From: Actinobaculum sp. 313
GTDB taxonomy: Bacteria; Actinomycetota; Actinomycetes; Actinomycetales; Actinomycetaceae
NCBI RefSeq assembly: GCF_003073475.1
Contig: NZ_CP029033.1
Span: 744,001-808,000, forward strand
Reading direction: 5' to 3'
Length of the DNA: 64,000 bases
In this document: positions 9,479 through 17,734 of the stretch, piece after piece
How positions within the stretch are numbered: position 1 is the first letter of the stretch
How the letters are laid out: each line of letters opens with the position of its first letter
Notes under the pieces: model-generated
Seen by the model: only the letters and a program-made list of their open reading frames with translations
Told to the model about the DNA's origin: nothing
Database searches by the model: none
Translations under genes and position numbers: made by a program

Positions 9479-10129
9479 CTACCCGGACAGAAGGACGACG
9501 CTCCAGATCCCGGCGGCGATCAGCAGCAAGGACAGGCCGAGGATCACCGCGGAGACCGGTTCTACGTGCTGTACGCGCGGCGCGCCGCCGCTGCGGCGCG
9601 CGTGCTTCTCGCGGTAGCGTTCCAGTGCCGAGGGGAATTGACGGAACGTTATCCACCGGGTATGTGTACCGGAAGTCGCAGTGAAATCTATGGGCAGTGA
9701 CGACGCATTGTCGGTGCGGTGGAGCGGGTGCGAATCACTCAAGCGGTCGCGTCCGCGTGTGATTCCACCCGATCCGGGGAAGGAGGCAACCGTATCGCGA
9801 TGCGGTACGCCGCGAACCGAGGATAGGACGGCGGTGTCGTAACGGTTCTCTACGCCGGTGAACTCTGACCATGGAACCCGGACGCTGCGAACCCAGTTTC
9901 TCACTGTCACGCCTGCGGCGTCGAGCGTAACGGCGGGCAAGAAATACAGCACGGCGGCGGTACCGATTGCTCCGCCACACACGAGCAGCGGGGGAATGAG
10001 GGTGACGAGCCGGGCTCCTTCGATGAGGGTGGCGATCACAAAGACAAGGCCGATCATGCAGAGGACAACTCCCTTGATGATCTGGGAGCGGTTGCGCAGC
10101 ACGTAGCGGGGTTCCTTCACATCGGCCAT
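9479..10129 (-). CDS. PH domain-containing membrane protein
   Basis: 216-residue protein convergent with the ATPase gene (seven bases between the stops). Two membrane helices near the N-terminus (GVVLCMIGLVFVIATLIEG, then LVTLIPPLLVCGGAIGTAAV) are followed by a small beta-rich domain starting LDAAGVTVRNWVRSVRVPW, typical of bacterial PH-like domains (the low-molecular-weight antigen 6 type in actinobacteria). A third helix closes the protein (AVILGLSLLLIAAGIWSVV). The exact role of the family is unknown. No Shine-Dalgarno is visible; a GACAAT box ends six bases before the ATG, so the message may be leaderless. Confidence 0.72.
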   Translation of the reverse strand: MADVKEPRYVLRNRSQIIKGVVLCMIGLVFVIATLIEGARLVTLIPPLLVCGGAIGTAAVLYFLPAVTLDAAGVTVRNWVRSVRVPWSEFTGVENRYDTAVLSSVRGVPHRDTVASFPGSGGITRGRDRLSDSHPLHRTDNASSLPIDFTATSGTHTRWITFRQFPSALERYREKHARRSGGAPRVQHVEPVSAVILGLSLLLIAAGIWSVVLLSG

Positions 10130-10135
10130 GTGCAG

Positions 10136-10141
10136 ATTGTC
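10136..10141 (-). promoter_or_regulatory. Candidate -10 box for the PH-domain gene (leaderless)
   Basis: On the minus strand GACAAT (read 10141 to 10136) is followed by six bases and then the ATG at 10129. That spacing would start transcription at or next to the A of the start codon. No -35 match is evident. Confidence 0.3.
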
Positions 10142-10489
10142 GCACAGGTGTTCTTCTGCGGCGCTCAGTGGTGCGCTATCGGCGCGTACCTGGACGCTTT
10201 AGGAGTAGCGGTACGAGCGATACGAGTGACGGTACGGGCAATAGGTGGCGTCTAACGGGGCCCGGCGCGGCGGTGGAATTACGCTGGCTCCTACTGAACC
10301 TTGCTGCAGGTGCGCTCTGAACTGGAGGGGTCTGAGCCAGAAGATGTTTGTGGTAGGCGAGTCTTGAAGGAGCCCATCCGCCGTGTCGGCTCGCGGAGGC
10401 TCCCAGTTTGTGGTTGGTGAGAATAAAAGCAGGGTGATCGGTGTGATCTAGGGGCGATGTGGCCTTACGAATGCTCATTCGCGCCCAGA

Positions 10490-10510
10490 TCGCGTACTAT
10501 CGGTACGCGA
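10490..10510. promoter_or_regulatory. 8-5-8 palindrome, possible operator
   Basis: TCGCGTAC at 10490-10497 and its perfect reverse complement GTACGCGA at 10503-10510 flank TATCG. The size and symmetry fit a dimeric regulator site in the divergent gap upstream of typA, but no known consensus is matched. Confidence 0.35.
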
Positions 10511-10660
10511 CTTGTGCGCTCCTTCGGAAGTGGTCTGGTCATGGATAGAGGACACGGCCTCGGCACCGTTCGAACTGGCATGCCTATGAATCCAACATGC
10601 ACGCCCATGAAGGAGCTGCCGGTACCAGGCTGGTCTCGCGTATACCCCGTGCCGCCGGGC

Positions 10661-10751
10661 GCGTTGCGTCCGATGGCTGTTGAGTCCGATGGCTGTTGGG
10701 GCGTGAGTCTGATAGCTGATCGGCACGTGAGTCCGCTGGCTGCTGGGTGCG
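10661..10751. repeat. Imperfect 24-bp tandem repeat upstream of typA
   Basis: Successive units begin at about 10661, 10681, 10704 and 10728 and share a core TGAGTCCGATGGCTGTTGGG with substitutions; period 23-24 bases. A weaker copy (TCTGATAGCTGCCGTGGGCG) reappears at 10800-10819, just before typA. Confidence 0.7.
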
Positions 10752-10853
10752 TGCCCGGCAGTGCTGGGTACGAGTCCCATAAGCCGCCGAGTGCATGACT
10801 CTGATAGCTGCCGTGGGCGTATGCGCACGGTGTGGAGAGGGGAAGTTCATTAC

Positions 10854-12773
10854 ATGAGTACGCGCAAGGATCTGCGTAACGTCGCAATTGTCGCCCATGT
10901 GGATCACGGGAAGACCACTTTGGTGGATGCCATGCTCTGGCAGTCCGGCGCCTTCGGGGAACGCGCCACCGTGGAGAAAACGGGTGAGCGCGTGCTCGAC
11001 TCCGGCGACCTGGAACGCGAGAAGGGGATCACCATCCTCGCCAAGAACACCGCCGTCACCTACACCGGACCGTCAGCTGCAGCTTTTGGCGCCCCAGAGG
11101 GCGTCGTTATCAATGTTGTTGACACCCCCGGCCACGCCGACTTCGGAGGCGAGGTGGAGCGCGGGCTCTCCATGGTGGACGGCGTCGTGCTGCTGGTCGA
11201 TGCCTCAGAAGGGCCGTTGCCGCAGACACGTTTTGTACTACGTAAAGCACTGGAAGCCCACCTGCCGGTGATCACCGTCGTCAATAAGGTAGACCGGCCG
11301 GATGCCAGAATTGACGAAGTCGTTAACGAGACGCAGGACCTGCTGCTCTCACTGATGGCCGATTTGGAGGAGCCCGACGACGACGCCCTGGACCGCCTCC
11401 TGGAGATCCCCGTCATCTACTGCGCTGCGAAGGCGGGCTATGCGGATACTCGACGCCCGGGCGACGGCGAGCTACCTGCCAACCACGATCTGGAGCCGCT
11501 TTTTGAGGCCATCCTCCACTACATTCCCGCTCCAAGCTTCGATGCCGAGGCTCCGCTGGCGGCTCAGGTGACCAACCTGGATGCCTCGCCATTCCTCGGG
11601 CGTCTGGCGCTGACCCGCATCTACTCCGGCGAGCTGCGTAAGGGCTCCTGGGTGGGGTGGTCACGCCACGATGGCAGTGTAACCAAGGTTCATATTTCCG
11701 AACTCCTCGCAACCCGCGGCCTCGAACGGGAATCGACGGAGTCCGCGCGTGCCGGTGACATTGTTGCTGTGGCGGGGATTGCAGAGATCACTATCGGAGA
11801 TTCGCTGGTAGACCCGGAGGATCCGCGCCCGCTGCCGCTGATCCACGTGGACGATCCGGCCATTTCCATGACCATCGGTATTAATACCTCCCCGCTGGCG
11901 GGTGGCGAGAAGGGGCACAAGCTCACCGCGCGGCAAGTCAAGGACCGGCTGGATAGCGAGCTGGTGGGAAATGTGTCGATCCGCGTACTGCCAACCGACC
12001 GACCGGACCAGTGGGAAGTACAGGACCGCGGCGAGTTGGCCTTGGCCATCCTGGTGGAGCAGATGCGCCGAGAGGGTTTTGAGCTTACCGTCGGCAAGCC
12101 GCGGGTGGTCACCCGCACCATTGATGGCACGCTCTGTGAGCCGATGGAGCGCACCACTATTGATGTGCCGGAGGAGTACCTGGGTGCGGTCACGCAGTTG
12201 ATGGCCGCACGCAAGGGGCGCATGGACACTATGTCCAATCATGGCTCGGGCTGGGTTCGCCTGGAGTTCGTCGTTCCCGCGCGAGGCATGATCGGGTTCC
12301 GTTCCCAGTTCCTGACTCGCACTCGCGGCACCGGCATCGCCTCGTCGATCAGCGACGGCTACGCCCCCTGGATGGGGGAGATTGTTTCGCGTGCCACCGG
12401 ATCCCTGGTCTCTGATCGAGCCGGGCAGGCGACGGCGTACGCGCTTCAGAGGCTGGAGGACCGCGGCACCTTCTTCATCGAACCGGGGCAGGAGGTATAC
12501 GAAGGGCAGGTTGTGGGTGAGAATCCGCGCGATGAGGATATGGATGTCAACGTGGTGCGCGCCAAGGAAATGACCAATATGCGCTCCTCGACGGCAGACG
12601 TGTTCGAGCAGCTGCAGGCGCCGCGGCATCTGACCCTGGAAGAATGCATCGAGTTCGCTGCCGACGATGAGTGCATTGAAGTCACCCCGCAGGCCGTTAG
12701 AATCCGTAAGGTGATCCTCGATTCAACCGAACGTTACAAGCAGGCGGCCCGCCATCGGCGGGGAGGGCACTGA
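10854..12773 (+). CDS. typA: Translational GTPase TypA/BipA
   Basis: 639-residue ribosome-associated GTPase of the TypA/BipA family, which resembles EF-G and helps ribosome assembly and stress adaptation. The ATG at 10854 has GGAGAGGGGA upstream and gives the family N-terminus [22 protein letters not shown] cut at its usual place: G1 loop AHVDHGKT (residues 14-21), G3 [12 protein letters not shown]4 NKVDRPDA. Domain II, the EF-G C-terminal-like domain (TVDVPEEY-type region) and the family-specific [13 protein letters not shown] / [18 protein letters not shown] end complete the protein at normal length. An in-frame upstream GTG-type extension to 10761 is not supported. Confidence 0.96.
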   Translation: MSTRKDLRNVAIVAHVDHGKTTLVDAMLWQSGAFGERATVEKTGERVLDSGDLEREKGITILAKNTAVTYTGPSAAAFGAPEGVVINVVDTPGHADFGGEVERGLSMVDGVVLLVDASEGPLPQTRFVLRKALEAHLPVITVVNKVDRPDARIDEVVNETQDLLLSLMADLEEPDDDALDRLLEIPVIYCAAKAGYADTRRPGDGELPANHDLEPLFEAILHYIPAPSFDAEAPLAAQVTNLDASPFLGRLALTRIYSGELRKGSWVGWSRHDGSVTKVHISELLATRGLERESTESARAGDIVAVAGIAEITIGDSLVDPEDPRPLPLIHVDDPAISMTIGINTSPLAGGEKGHKLTARQVKDRLDSELVGNVSIRVLPTDRPDQWEVQDRGELALAILVEQMRREGFELTVGKPRVVTRTIDGTLCEPMERTTIDVPEEYLGAVTQLMAARKGRMDTMSNHGSGWVRLEFVVPARGMIGFRSQFLTRTRGTGIASSISDGYAPWMGEIVSRATGSLVSDRAGQATAYALQRLEDRGTFFIEPGQEVYEGQVVGENPRDEDMDVNVVRAKEMTNMRSSTADVFEQLQAPRHLTLEECIEFAADDECIEVTPQAVRIRKVILDSTERYKQAARHRRGGH

Positions 12774-12992
12774 GCCGGGAGCCGTGTGGCTGGTCGTCAT
12801 GGCAATCATCCCCATTGCTCTCGGGTAACCGAGTCACTAGTGATGGTTTGCGTCCCATGACGAAATCAGTCCGCCGCGCTCGAGTACAGGTGCCACTATG
12901 AGTGCAACGCATCGGTGATGAGTGGGTGCAATCGGTGCTAGTGCTACCACACGGTCGGGTTACAGTGGAGGCTGGCCGGAGAAGGAGAGAAT

Positions 12993-13364
12993 GTGAAGGT
13001 ACTGCAGATCGTCCTGGGCGCGCTCGGGGGACTCCTGGTTGGGATGTTGGCCACTGTGATGCACAGTGGTCCGGTGGACTTGCCCGTCGTCGGCCTGGTG
13101 CTCGCCACGGCGTTAGTAGCCAGCGGTACGTGGTTTCTGCTCGAATGGAAGAAACCCTACGTATGGCTGGGGTACGCACCGGGTGTGATAGGTGCAACGA
13201 TTTGGCTGCTCATGTTCCCGCCAGTCAACGATTCGGTTCTTAGCGTTGACCAGTGGGTATCGCAACTCTGGTTGATTCTCGCTCCGGTAGCGGCGCTGGT
13301 CCCGAGCCTGCTGCTGGCATACCGGAGGCCGGATTCGACCTCCGGCGAGAAGGCTGCAGACTAG
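12993..13364 (+). CDS. Small integral membrane protein of unknown function
   Basis: 123-residue hydrophobic protein with a GTG start three bases after GAAGGAGAGA. Four probable membrane helices: VLQIVLGALGGLLVGMLAT, LPVVGLVLATALVASGTWF, VWLGYAPGVIGATIWLLMF and LWLILAPVAALVPSLLLAY, with a short charged tail. It may belong to the uncharacterised actinobacterial DUF6113-type proteins, but I cannot confirm this. It stands alone between typA and the VanW-domain gene. Confidence 0.6.
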   Translation: MKVLQIVLGALGGLLVGMLATVMHSGPVDLPVVGLVLATALVASGTWFLLEWKKPYVWLGYAPGVIGATIWLLMFPPVNDSVLSVDQWVSQLWLILAPVAALVPSLLLAYRRPDSTSGEKAAD

Positions 13365-13512
13365 CACGGAGTGAGGCGGTGAACTCTTGAGTCGCAGACT
13401 TTCGCGCTTCTATGTGGCGAAAGATACGTTGCTCGTGGTTGCGCCAACTCCTGAGCGTAGGGATCTGCCCGGTAAAATCAAGCCATATGTCTAGTAATGT
13501 TGGAGGCTAGTT

Positions 13513-15606
13513 GTGGCGGAAGACGACGACGCGACGACCGGAAAAGACGCGGCGGGCACCCAAGAGGCGCCACACGACGCCGCGCCAGAATCTGCAGCTA
13601 CCACCGAGGTTACGGTCACGGATGTGGCGGAAGCTGCCGCGGATTCGGCCACTCTTGCAGGCGGGGATTCAACCACCTCTGAGGGGGCGCGTGCCGATAT
13701 TGCCGGAGGCGGTTCAGCTGCGACCGCCGCTGATGGCACAGGTACCGCCACAGTCGAGACAGGTACCGCCACAGTCGAGACAGGTACTGCCGCTGCGGTC
13801 GCCGAAGGTGCGAGTACGAAGGCGGCTGATAAAACCACAGTTATACCTGGCGCTGACAGTGTCGCTTCTGCCGGAATTGCCCAGGGGCAGGAGAATAGCG
13901 GCTCCTCTTCGGATGAAGGAGGCACGCCGGTGAAGAAGCGCCGCCGTCGGTGGCCATGGATCACCGCAGCAACAGTCATCCTTTTGGGCGGAGCTTATGT
14001 GGGGGCGGCATACTACTTCGCGGAGCGAATTCCGGCTGGTACAAAAGTGGTTGGCGTTGACGTTTCGGGTATGACGCGCAGTGAAGCGGCAACCGCCCTG
14101 GAAGAGCCGCTGCGCGAAAAGCTTGGTGACCCGATTCAGGTAACCGTCGCCGGTGAAAGCTACACGGTTGATCCTGCCTCATACTCACTCGATCTGGACA
14201 AAGAAGGCACCCTCAACTCACTCGTTGGTTTTTCTTTGGACCCCCGCCGCCTGTGGGCGCATATCGCCGGGGGACGCAACGTTAAACCGGTCTTGACCGT
14301 TGATGAGGCTGAGCTTTCCTCCGTCGTCGACGATCTTGCCGAAAAGACTGACACGGACGCCGTCAACGCAGACATCGTGTTCGATGGCACCACGCCTAGC
14401 GTCAAGCCGTCGGAACGGGGAATTGCGCTGGAACGTGAAGCCGCGCGCGATGTGTTCTCCACGGATGCGCTCACCGTGACTCAACCGATCAATCTTGAGG
14501 TATCCACGATTGATCCGGTCATTGATGACGAGAAGGCGCAAAAAGCTCTCACTGAACTCGCCGAGCCGCTTGTTGCAGACAAGCTCTCCGTTACCGTACA
14601 GGAGAAGCTCGTCGAGTTGACGCCAGAGCAGTTGGCGGCCGCAGCGAGCTTCACGGAGAACGACGGCGAACTCGCCCTGGAGCTGGACTCGGAGCAGCTC
14701 GGAGACATCGTCCGTGAAACCGTTCCCGATATTCTCACACCCGGTACGGATGCACGCATTGAGATTGCCAACCACACAACTCCCACGATCACGCCGTCGG
14801 AAAACGGTGTGGGCATTGACGACGAGCAACTCGCCGTCGATGCGGTCACGGCGGTTTCTTCCGGAAACCGCACGGTTGAGGCACCAACCAAGGAAGTGGA
14901 GGCGGAGTTCAGCACGGCGGATGCCGAAGCGCTGGGCGTGACGGAAGTGGTCTCCCAGATTGAGACCCCGTTGACCAACGACGCTGTGCGGACCACCAAC
15001 CTGGAGGTTGGAACGGCGAAGATCACCAACACCTTGGTGATGCCCGGTGAGACCTTCTCGCTGTTGGACGCGCTCGGTCCGATCGATGCTGAACACGGAT
15101 TCGTTTCCTCCGGTGTGGTGGCGGACGGTTTCAACTCCACCGCCATGGGTGGAGGGCTTTCCCAGCTGTCCACCAATACCTTCAACATTGGTTATTTGGC
15201 GGGGTTCACAGACGTGGAGCACAAACCGCATTCCAAGTACTTCTCCCGCTATCCCATGGGCCGTGAGGCCACACTGTGGGAAGGGCAGATCGATATGAAG
15301 TGGACCAATAACACCCCCTACGGCGCCGTGATCGATACCTGGGTTGCCGACGGGCAGGTGCACTCGCAGTTGTGGTCGACGAAGTATTGGGATGTCACGA
15401 CGTCGACTTCCGATCCCTACGCCTATGTGGCGCCCAGTACCAGCTACAATCCGGCTGCAGACTGTGTGCCTTCGGGTGCCGGCGGCTCCGGCTTCACGGT
15501 GACGGTGAGCCGGACCGTGGCACGCGAGGGTAAGGTCGAAGAGGAGTCGAGCTACGCGTGGACCTACGCTCCCGTTGACGCCGTCGTCTGCAGTCCGACG
15601 GGCTGA
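13513..15606 (+). CDS. VanW family membrane-anchored protein with peptidoglycan-binding repeats
   Basis: 697-residue protein with a GTG start after GGAGG (13502-13506). Residues 1-140 are Ala/Thr/Asp/Glu-rich and include two identical TGTATVE units encoded by an exact 21-bp repeat. A basic patch (KKRRRRWPW) and one membrane helix (ITAATVILLGGAYVGAAYYF) follow, so most of the protein lies outside the cell. The outer part has two repeated beta/alpha domains (GTKVVGVDVSGMTRSEAATAL and related) of the YoaR-type putative peptidoglycan-binding kind, then the VanW domain (TTNLEVGTAKITNTLVMPGE, ALGPIDAEHGFVSSGVV, GGGLSQLSTNTFN). VanW function is not firmly established; a role at the cell wall is likely. 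Confidence 0.88.
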   Translation: MAEDDDATTGKDAAGTQEAPHDAAPESAATTEVTVTDVAEAAADSATLAGGDSTTSEGARADIAGGGSAATAADGTGTATVETGTATVETGTAAAVAEGASTKAADKTTVIPGADSVASAGIAQGQENSGSSSDEGGTPVKKRRRRWPWITAATVILLGGAYVGAAYYFAERIPAGTKVVGVDVSGMTRSEAATALEEPLREKLGDPIQVTVAGESYTVDPASYSLDLDKEGTLNSLVGFSLDPRRLWAHIAGGRNVKPVLTVDEAELSSVVDDLAEKTDTDAVNADIVFDGTTPSVKPSERGIALEREAARDVFSTDALTVTQPINLEVSTIDPVIDDEKAQKALTELAEPLVADKLSVTVQEKLVELTPEQLAAAASFTENDGELALELDSEQLGDIVRETVPDILTPGTDARIEIANHTTPTITPSENGVGIDDEQLAVDAVTAVSSGNRTVEAPTKEVEAEFSTADAEALGVTEVVSQIETPLTNDAVRTTNLEVGTAKITNTLVMPGETFSLLDALGPIDAEHGFVSSGVVADGFNSTAMGGGLSQLSTNTFNIGYLAGFTDVEHKPHSKYFSRYPMGREATLWEGQIDMKWTNNTPYGAVIDTWVADGQVHSQLWSTKYWDVTTSTSDPYAYVAPSTSYNPAADCVPSGAGGSGFTVTVSRTVAREGKVEEESSYAWTYAPVDAVVCSPTG
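13741..13782. repeat. Exact 21-bp tandem repeat inside the VanW gene
   Basis: Two identical 21-base copies, 13741-13761 and 13762-13782, followed by a partial third (GGTACTGCC). Each encodes seven residues, so copy-number change keeps the frame. Confidence 0.9.
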
Positions 15607-15681
15607 ACGGGCTGGTTCAATCTGGCGGGGCCGGGCTAGCGGGTTCACGCTGGCAGGTGGGCTCTGGCGGGCTGAACGGGC
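15599..15681. repeat. 14-bp direct repeat across the VanW gene stop codon
   Basis: CGGGCTGAACGGGC occurs at 15599-15612, containing the VanW stop codon, and again at 15668-15681. The 57 bases between are a G-rich degenerate repeat. It looks like a local duplication of the gene's 3' end. Confidence 0.6.
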
Positions 15682-15802
15682 GGCTGACTCCGACGGGTCG
15701 AGCTGGCAATGGCCTGCGGAGCAGGGTTATATTGGCTCTCGCGTTCTCATGCGAAACCAGCGATAATAAACACGTAGATATCCGTAGAAAAGGAGTTGGG
15801 AT

Positions 15803-16129
15803 ATGACGTACATCATCGCCCTGCCCTGTGTGGACGTGAAAGACCGGGCGTGTGTGGATGAGTGCCCGGTGGACTGCATATACGAGGGCGAGCGAACCCT
15901 CTACATACACCCGGATGAGTGCGTTGACTGCGGTGCATGTGAACCGGTCTGCCCCGTTGAGGCCATTTACTACGAGGACGATGTGCCGGAAGAATGGTCG
16001 GTGTTCAAGTCAGTGAACGCCGAGTTCTTCGACGACCTCGGCTCACCGGGCGGCGCCGCCGCCGTAAGCCCCACCGGCAAAGATCACCCCTACGTTGCGG
16101 GGCTGCCCCCGCGTGACGCCAGCGAGTAA
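15803..16129 (+). CDS. fdxA: 7Fe/8Fe ferredoxin FdxA
   Basis: 108-residue bacterial ferredoxin very close to the mycobacterial FdxA type, with AGGAGTTGGG before the ATG. Cysteines at 9, 17, 21 and 25 and the ECVDCGACEPVCPVEA block (Cys 40, 43, 46, 50) would hold a [3Fe-4S] and a [4Fe-4S] cluster. It carries low-potential electrons in the cytoplasm. A GATAAT box at 15762-15767 is a possible -10. The dapC gene starts two bases after the stop, and this ferredoxin-aminotransferase pairing is a common actinobacterial arrangement. Confidence 0.95.
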   Translation: MTYIIALPCVDVKDRACVDECPVDCIYEGERTLYIHPDECVDCGACEPVCPVEAIYYEDDVPEEWSVFKSVNAEFFDDLGSPGGAAAVSPTGKDHPYVAGLPPRDASE

Positions 16130-16131
16130 CG

Positions 16132-17328
16132 ATGCCTCTAGATGCCTCCCGACTTCCCGACTTTCCCTGGGACTCAATGCTTCCGGTGCGTGAGCGCGCC
16201 GCCGCTCACCCGGGAGGCTTGGTCGATCTGACGATCGGCACGCCCGTCGACCCGGTGCCGGAGATCATCCAGCAGGCACTGCGCGAGGAAAGCGACTCGC
16301 CCGGCTATCCCGCGACAATTGGCAGTCCGGAACTGCGCGAGGCGATCTATGAATGGCTGGCTCGACGGCGCGGTGTTGTTGCCGGGGCATCTTTCGGCGT
16401 CGCTGTCGGCGCCTCTCTCGGCGTTGACGCAGGTGCCACCCTCGGCGTCCTTCCCACGATTGGTTCCAAGGAGATGGTCGCGCTGCTGCCGTCTCTGCTC
16501 GGCCTGGGAAATGGCGACGTCGTCGCCTTCCCGCAGACCTCATATCCGACGTACGACGTCGGTGCTCGCCTCACGGGTGCTACGCCCTGCCCGATTGACG
16601 CCGACGCGAACCCGGACTCGTGGCCCGAGAACATCTCCATGCTGTGGCTCAATTCTCCCGGAAACCCGAACGGGCACGTGCTCGATGTGGAGCAACTGCG
16701 CAGAATACTGGCTTGGGCGCGTGCGCGTGGGGTAGTAGTGGCATCCGATGAATGCTACGCGGAACTGGTGTGGGAGGTTCCCGAGGCGCCGTCGATACTT
16801 GACCAGCGCGTGTGCGACGGCGACTACCGGGGCATCTTCAGCTTGTATTCCCTGTCCAAACAGTCCAACCTGGCGGGATATCGCGCGGCATTTCTAGCCG
16901 GCGACCCGCAGCGCATTGCCGCAATCACCGAGATTCGTAAGCACGCGGGATTCATGATGCCCGCACCGGTGCAACACGCGATGGCGGTGGGGCTCAATGA
17001 CACCACCCATATGGAGGCCCAGCGTGAGGTCTATAGCCGACGCCGGGAGGCCTTGCGCGGGGTGTTGGAGGCGGCGGGTCTCATCGACGATCCGGCTTGC
17101 GTTGCAGGACTCTACCTATGGGCCGCGGACCGGCGCGGCAGCGCCGATTGCTGGGATATTGTCCATGCCTGCGCCCGCCTGGGCGTTGTCGTGACGCCGG
17201 GAGTCTTCTACGGAGAGGCGGGGCGCAAGCGGGTGCGTATTGCGTTGACGGCCCATGACGAGGCCATCGCCGAGGCCGTGCGCCGCTTGCCCCTGCTGCC
17301 GGAAGAGTTGGAGCGCGCTCAGGCGTGA
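16132..17328 (+). CDS. dapC: Succinyldiaminopimelate transaminase DapC
   Basis: 398-residue fold-type I PLP aminotransferase making N-succinyl-LL-2,6-diaminopimelate in the succinylase branch of lysine and peptidoglycan precursor synthesis. Typical elements: FPWDSMLPVRERAAAHPGGLVDLTIGTPVD at the N-terminus (shown in parts elsewhere), PTIGSKEMVALLP, WLNSPGNPNGHV, SDECYAELVWE and the PLP-lysine region SLSKQSNLAGYR. The ATG follows the fdxA stop by two bases, so the genes are co-transcribed. Residues 85-108 are an insertion of three 8-residue units (GASFGVAV, GASLGVDA, GATLGVLP) encoded by three 24-bp repeats, just before PTIGSKE. dapD lies at 19-20 kb, so two steps of the same pathway are close together. 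Confidence 0.93.
   Translation: MPLDASRLPDFPWDSMLPVRERAAAHPGGLVDLTIGTPVDPVPEIIQQALREESDSPGYPATIGSPELREAIYEWLARRRGVVAGASFGVAVGASLGVDAGATLGVLPTIGSKEMVALLPSLLGLGNGDVVAFPQTSYPTYDVGARLTGATPCPIDADANPDSWPENISMLWLNSPGNPNGHVLDVEQLRRILAWARARGVVVASDECYAELVWEVPEAPSILDQRVCDGDYRGIFSLYSLSKQSNLAGYRAAFLAGDPQRIAAITEIRKHAGFMMPAPVQHAMAVGLNDTTHMEAQREVYSRRREALRGVLEAAGLIDDPACVAGLYLWAADRRGSADCWDIVHACARLGVVVTPGVFYGEAGRKRVRIALTAHDEAIAEAVRRLPLLPEELERAQA
16384..16455. repeat. Three 24-bp in-frame repeats in dapC
   Basis: Units 16384-16407, 16408-16431 and 16432-16455 share the pattern GGxGCxTCxxTCGGCGTx and encode GA[S/T][F/L]GVxx. They lie in the loop before the conserved PTIGSKE block. Confidence 0.85.
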
Positions 17329-17734
17329 GGCCGCCCGGCGCATGACGCGCGTGGGGCCGCGATCCTGCTCCAGTCGAGTGGGTGTGGGGGTTGGTCAGCG
17401 TGGGCATTGCCCGCGAAGACCCGTGCTGCGGTGCTTCGCCTGGGTACCAGTGCCAGTGACGTGGAATGCGCGGCCACGGGGTAGTATCCCGCCCGGCTCG
17501 GCTGCGCGTTGAGTGGGCCCTGCGCAGTCGTGAAGCCGGAATGACCGGACGTGCGACCGGATGGGGCAGTGATCGGCCTGCGCCGTCGTAGAACCTGAAG
17601 CAGGTTCTCTTTCAAAGTCTCATCCCTGCCGCCTCGACGATCGGGCCGCCGGGAACGTAGTATCGTGCATCAGAGGAAATCTCACGGCCCCGCCGGGGTC
17701 TGAGCGGCGTGAGCCGCAAAATGAGGAGGTCACA
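17329..17734. other. 406-bp gap upstream of gltA
   Basis: No gene recognised. The right end should hold the gltA promoter; TAGTAT at 17658-17663 is a possible -10 without a clear -35. AGGAGG at 17722-17727 is the gltA ribosome binding site. Confidence 0.5.

Larger units (their letters stand above)
10130..10853. other. 724-bp gene-poor gap with repeats and a palindrome
   Basis: No convincing gene on either strand; the minus-strand frames here are compositionally odd and have no recognisable product. The left part has short degenerate repeats of the GGTACGAG type (about 10207-10240). A 21-base palindrome lies at 10490-10510, and an imperfect 24-bp tandem repeat at 10661-10751 precedes typA. 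It should contain the promoters for typA and for the divergent PH-domain gene. Confidence 0.6.

Noticed and set aside
9230-9700. Open frames crossing the end of the ATPase gene and the PH-domain gene.
   Set aside because: Both strands are already explained by conserved proteins with stops seven bases apart.
10176-10887. Several overlapping minus-strand open frames of 100-140 residues upstream of typA.
   Set aside because: They have no recognisable domains, His/Ser/Arg-rich composition typical of non-coding frames, no good ribosome binding site, and overlap the repeat array and the typA start.
12774-12992. Possible tRNA or small RNA in the gap after typA.
   Set aside because: No cloverleaf, anticodon arm or T-loop consensus could be found; only the ribosome binding site of the small membrane protein is clear.
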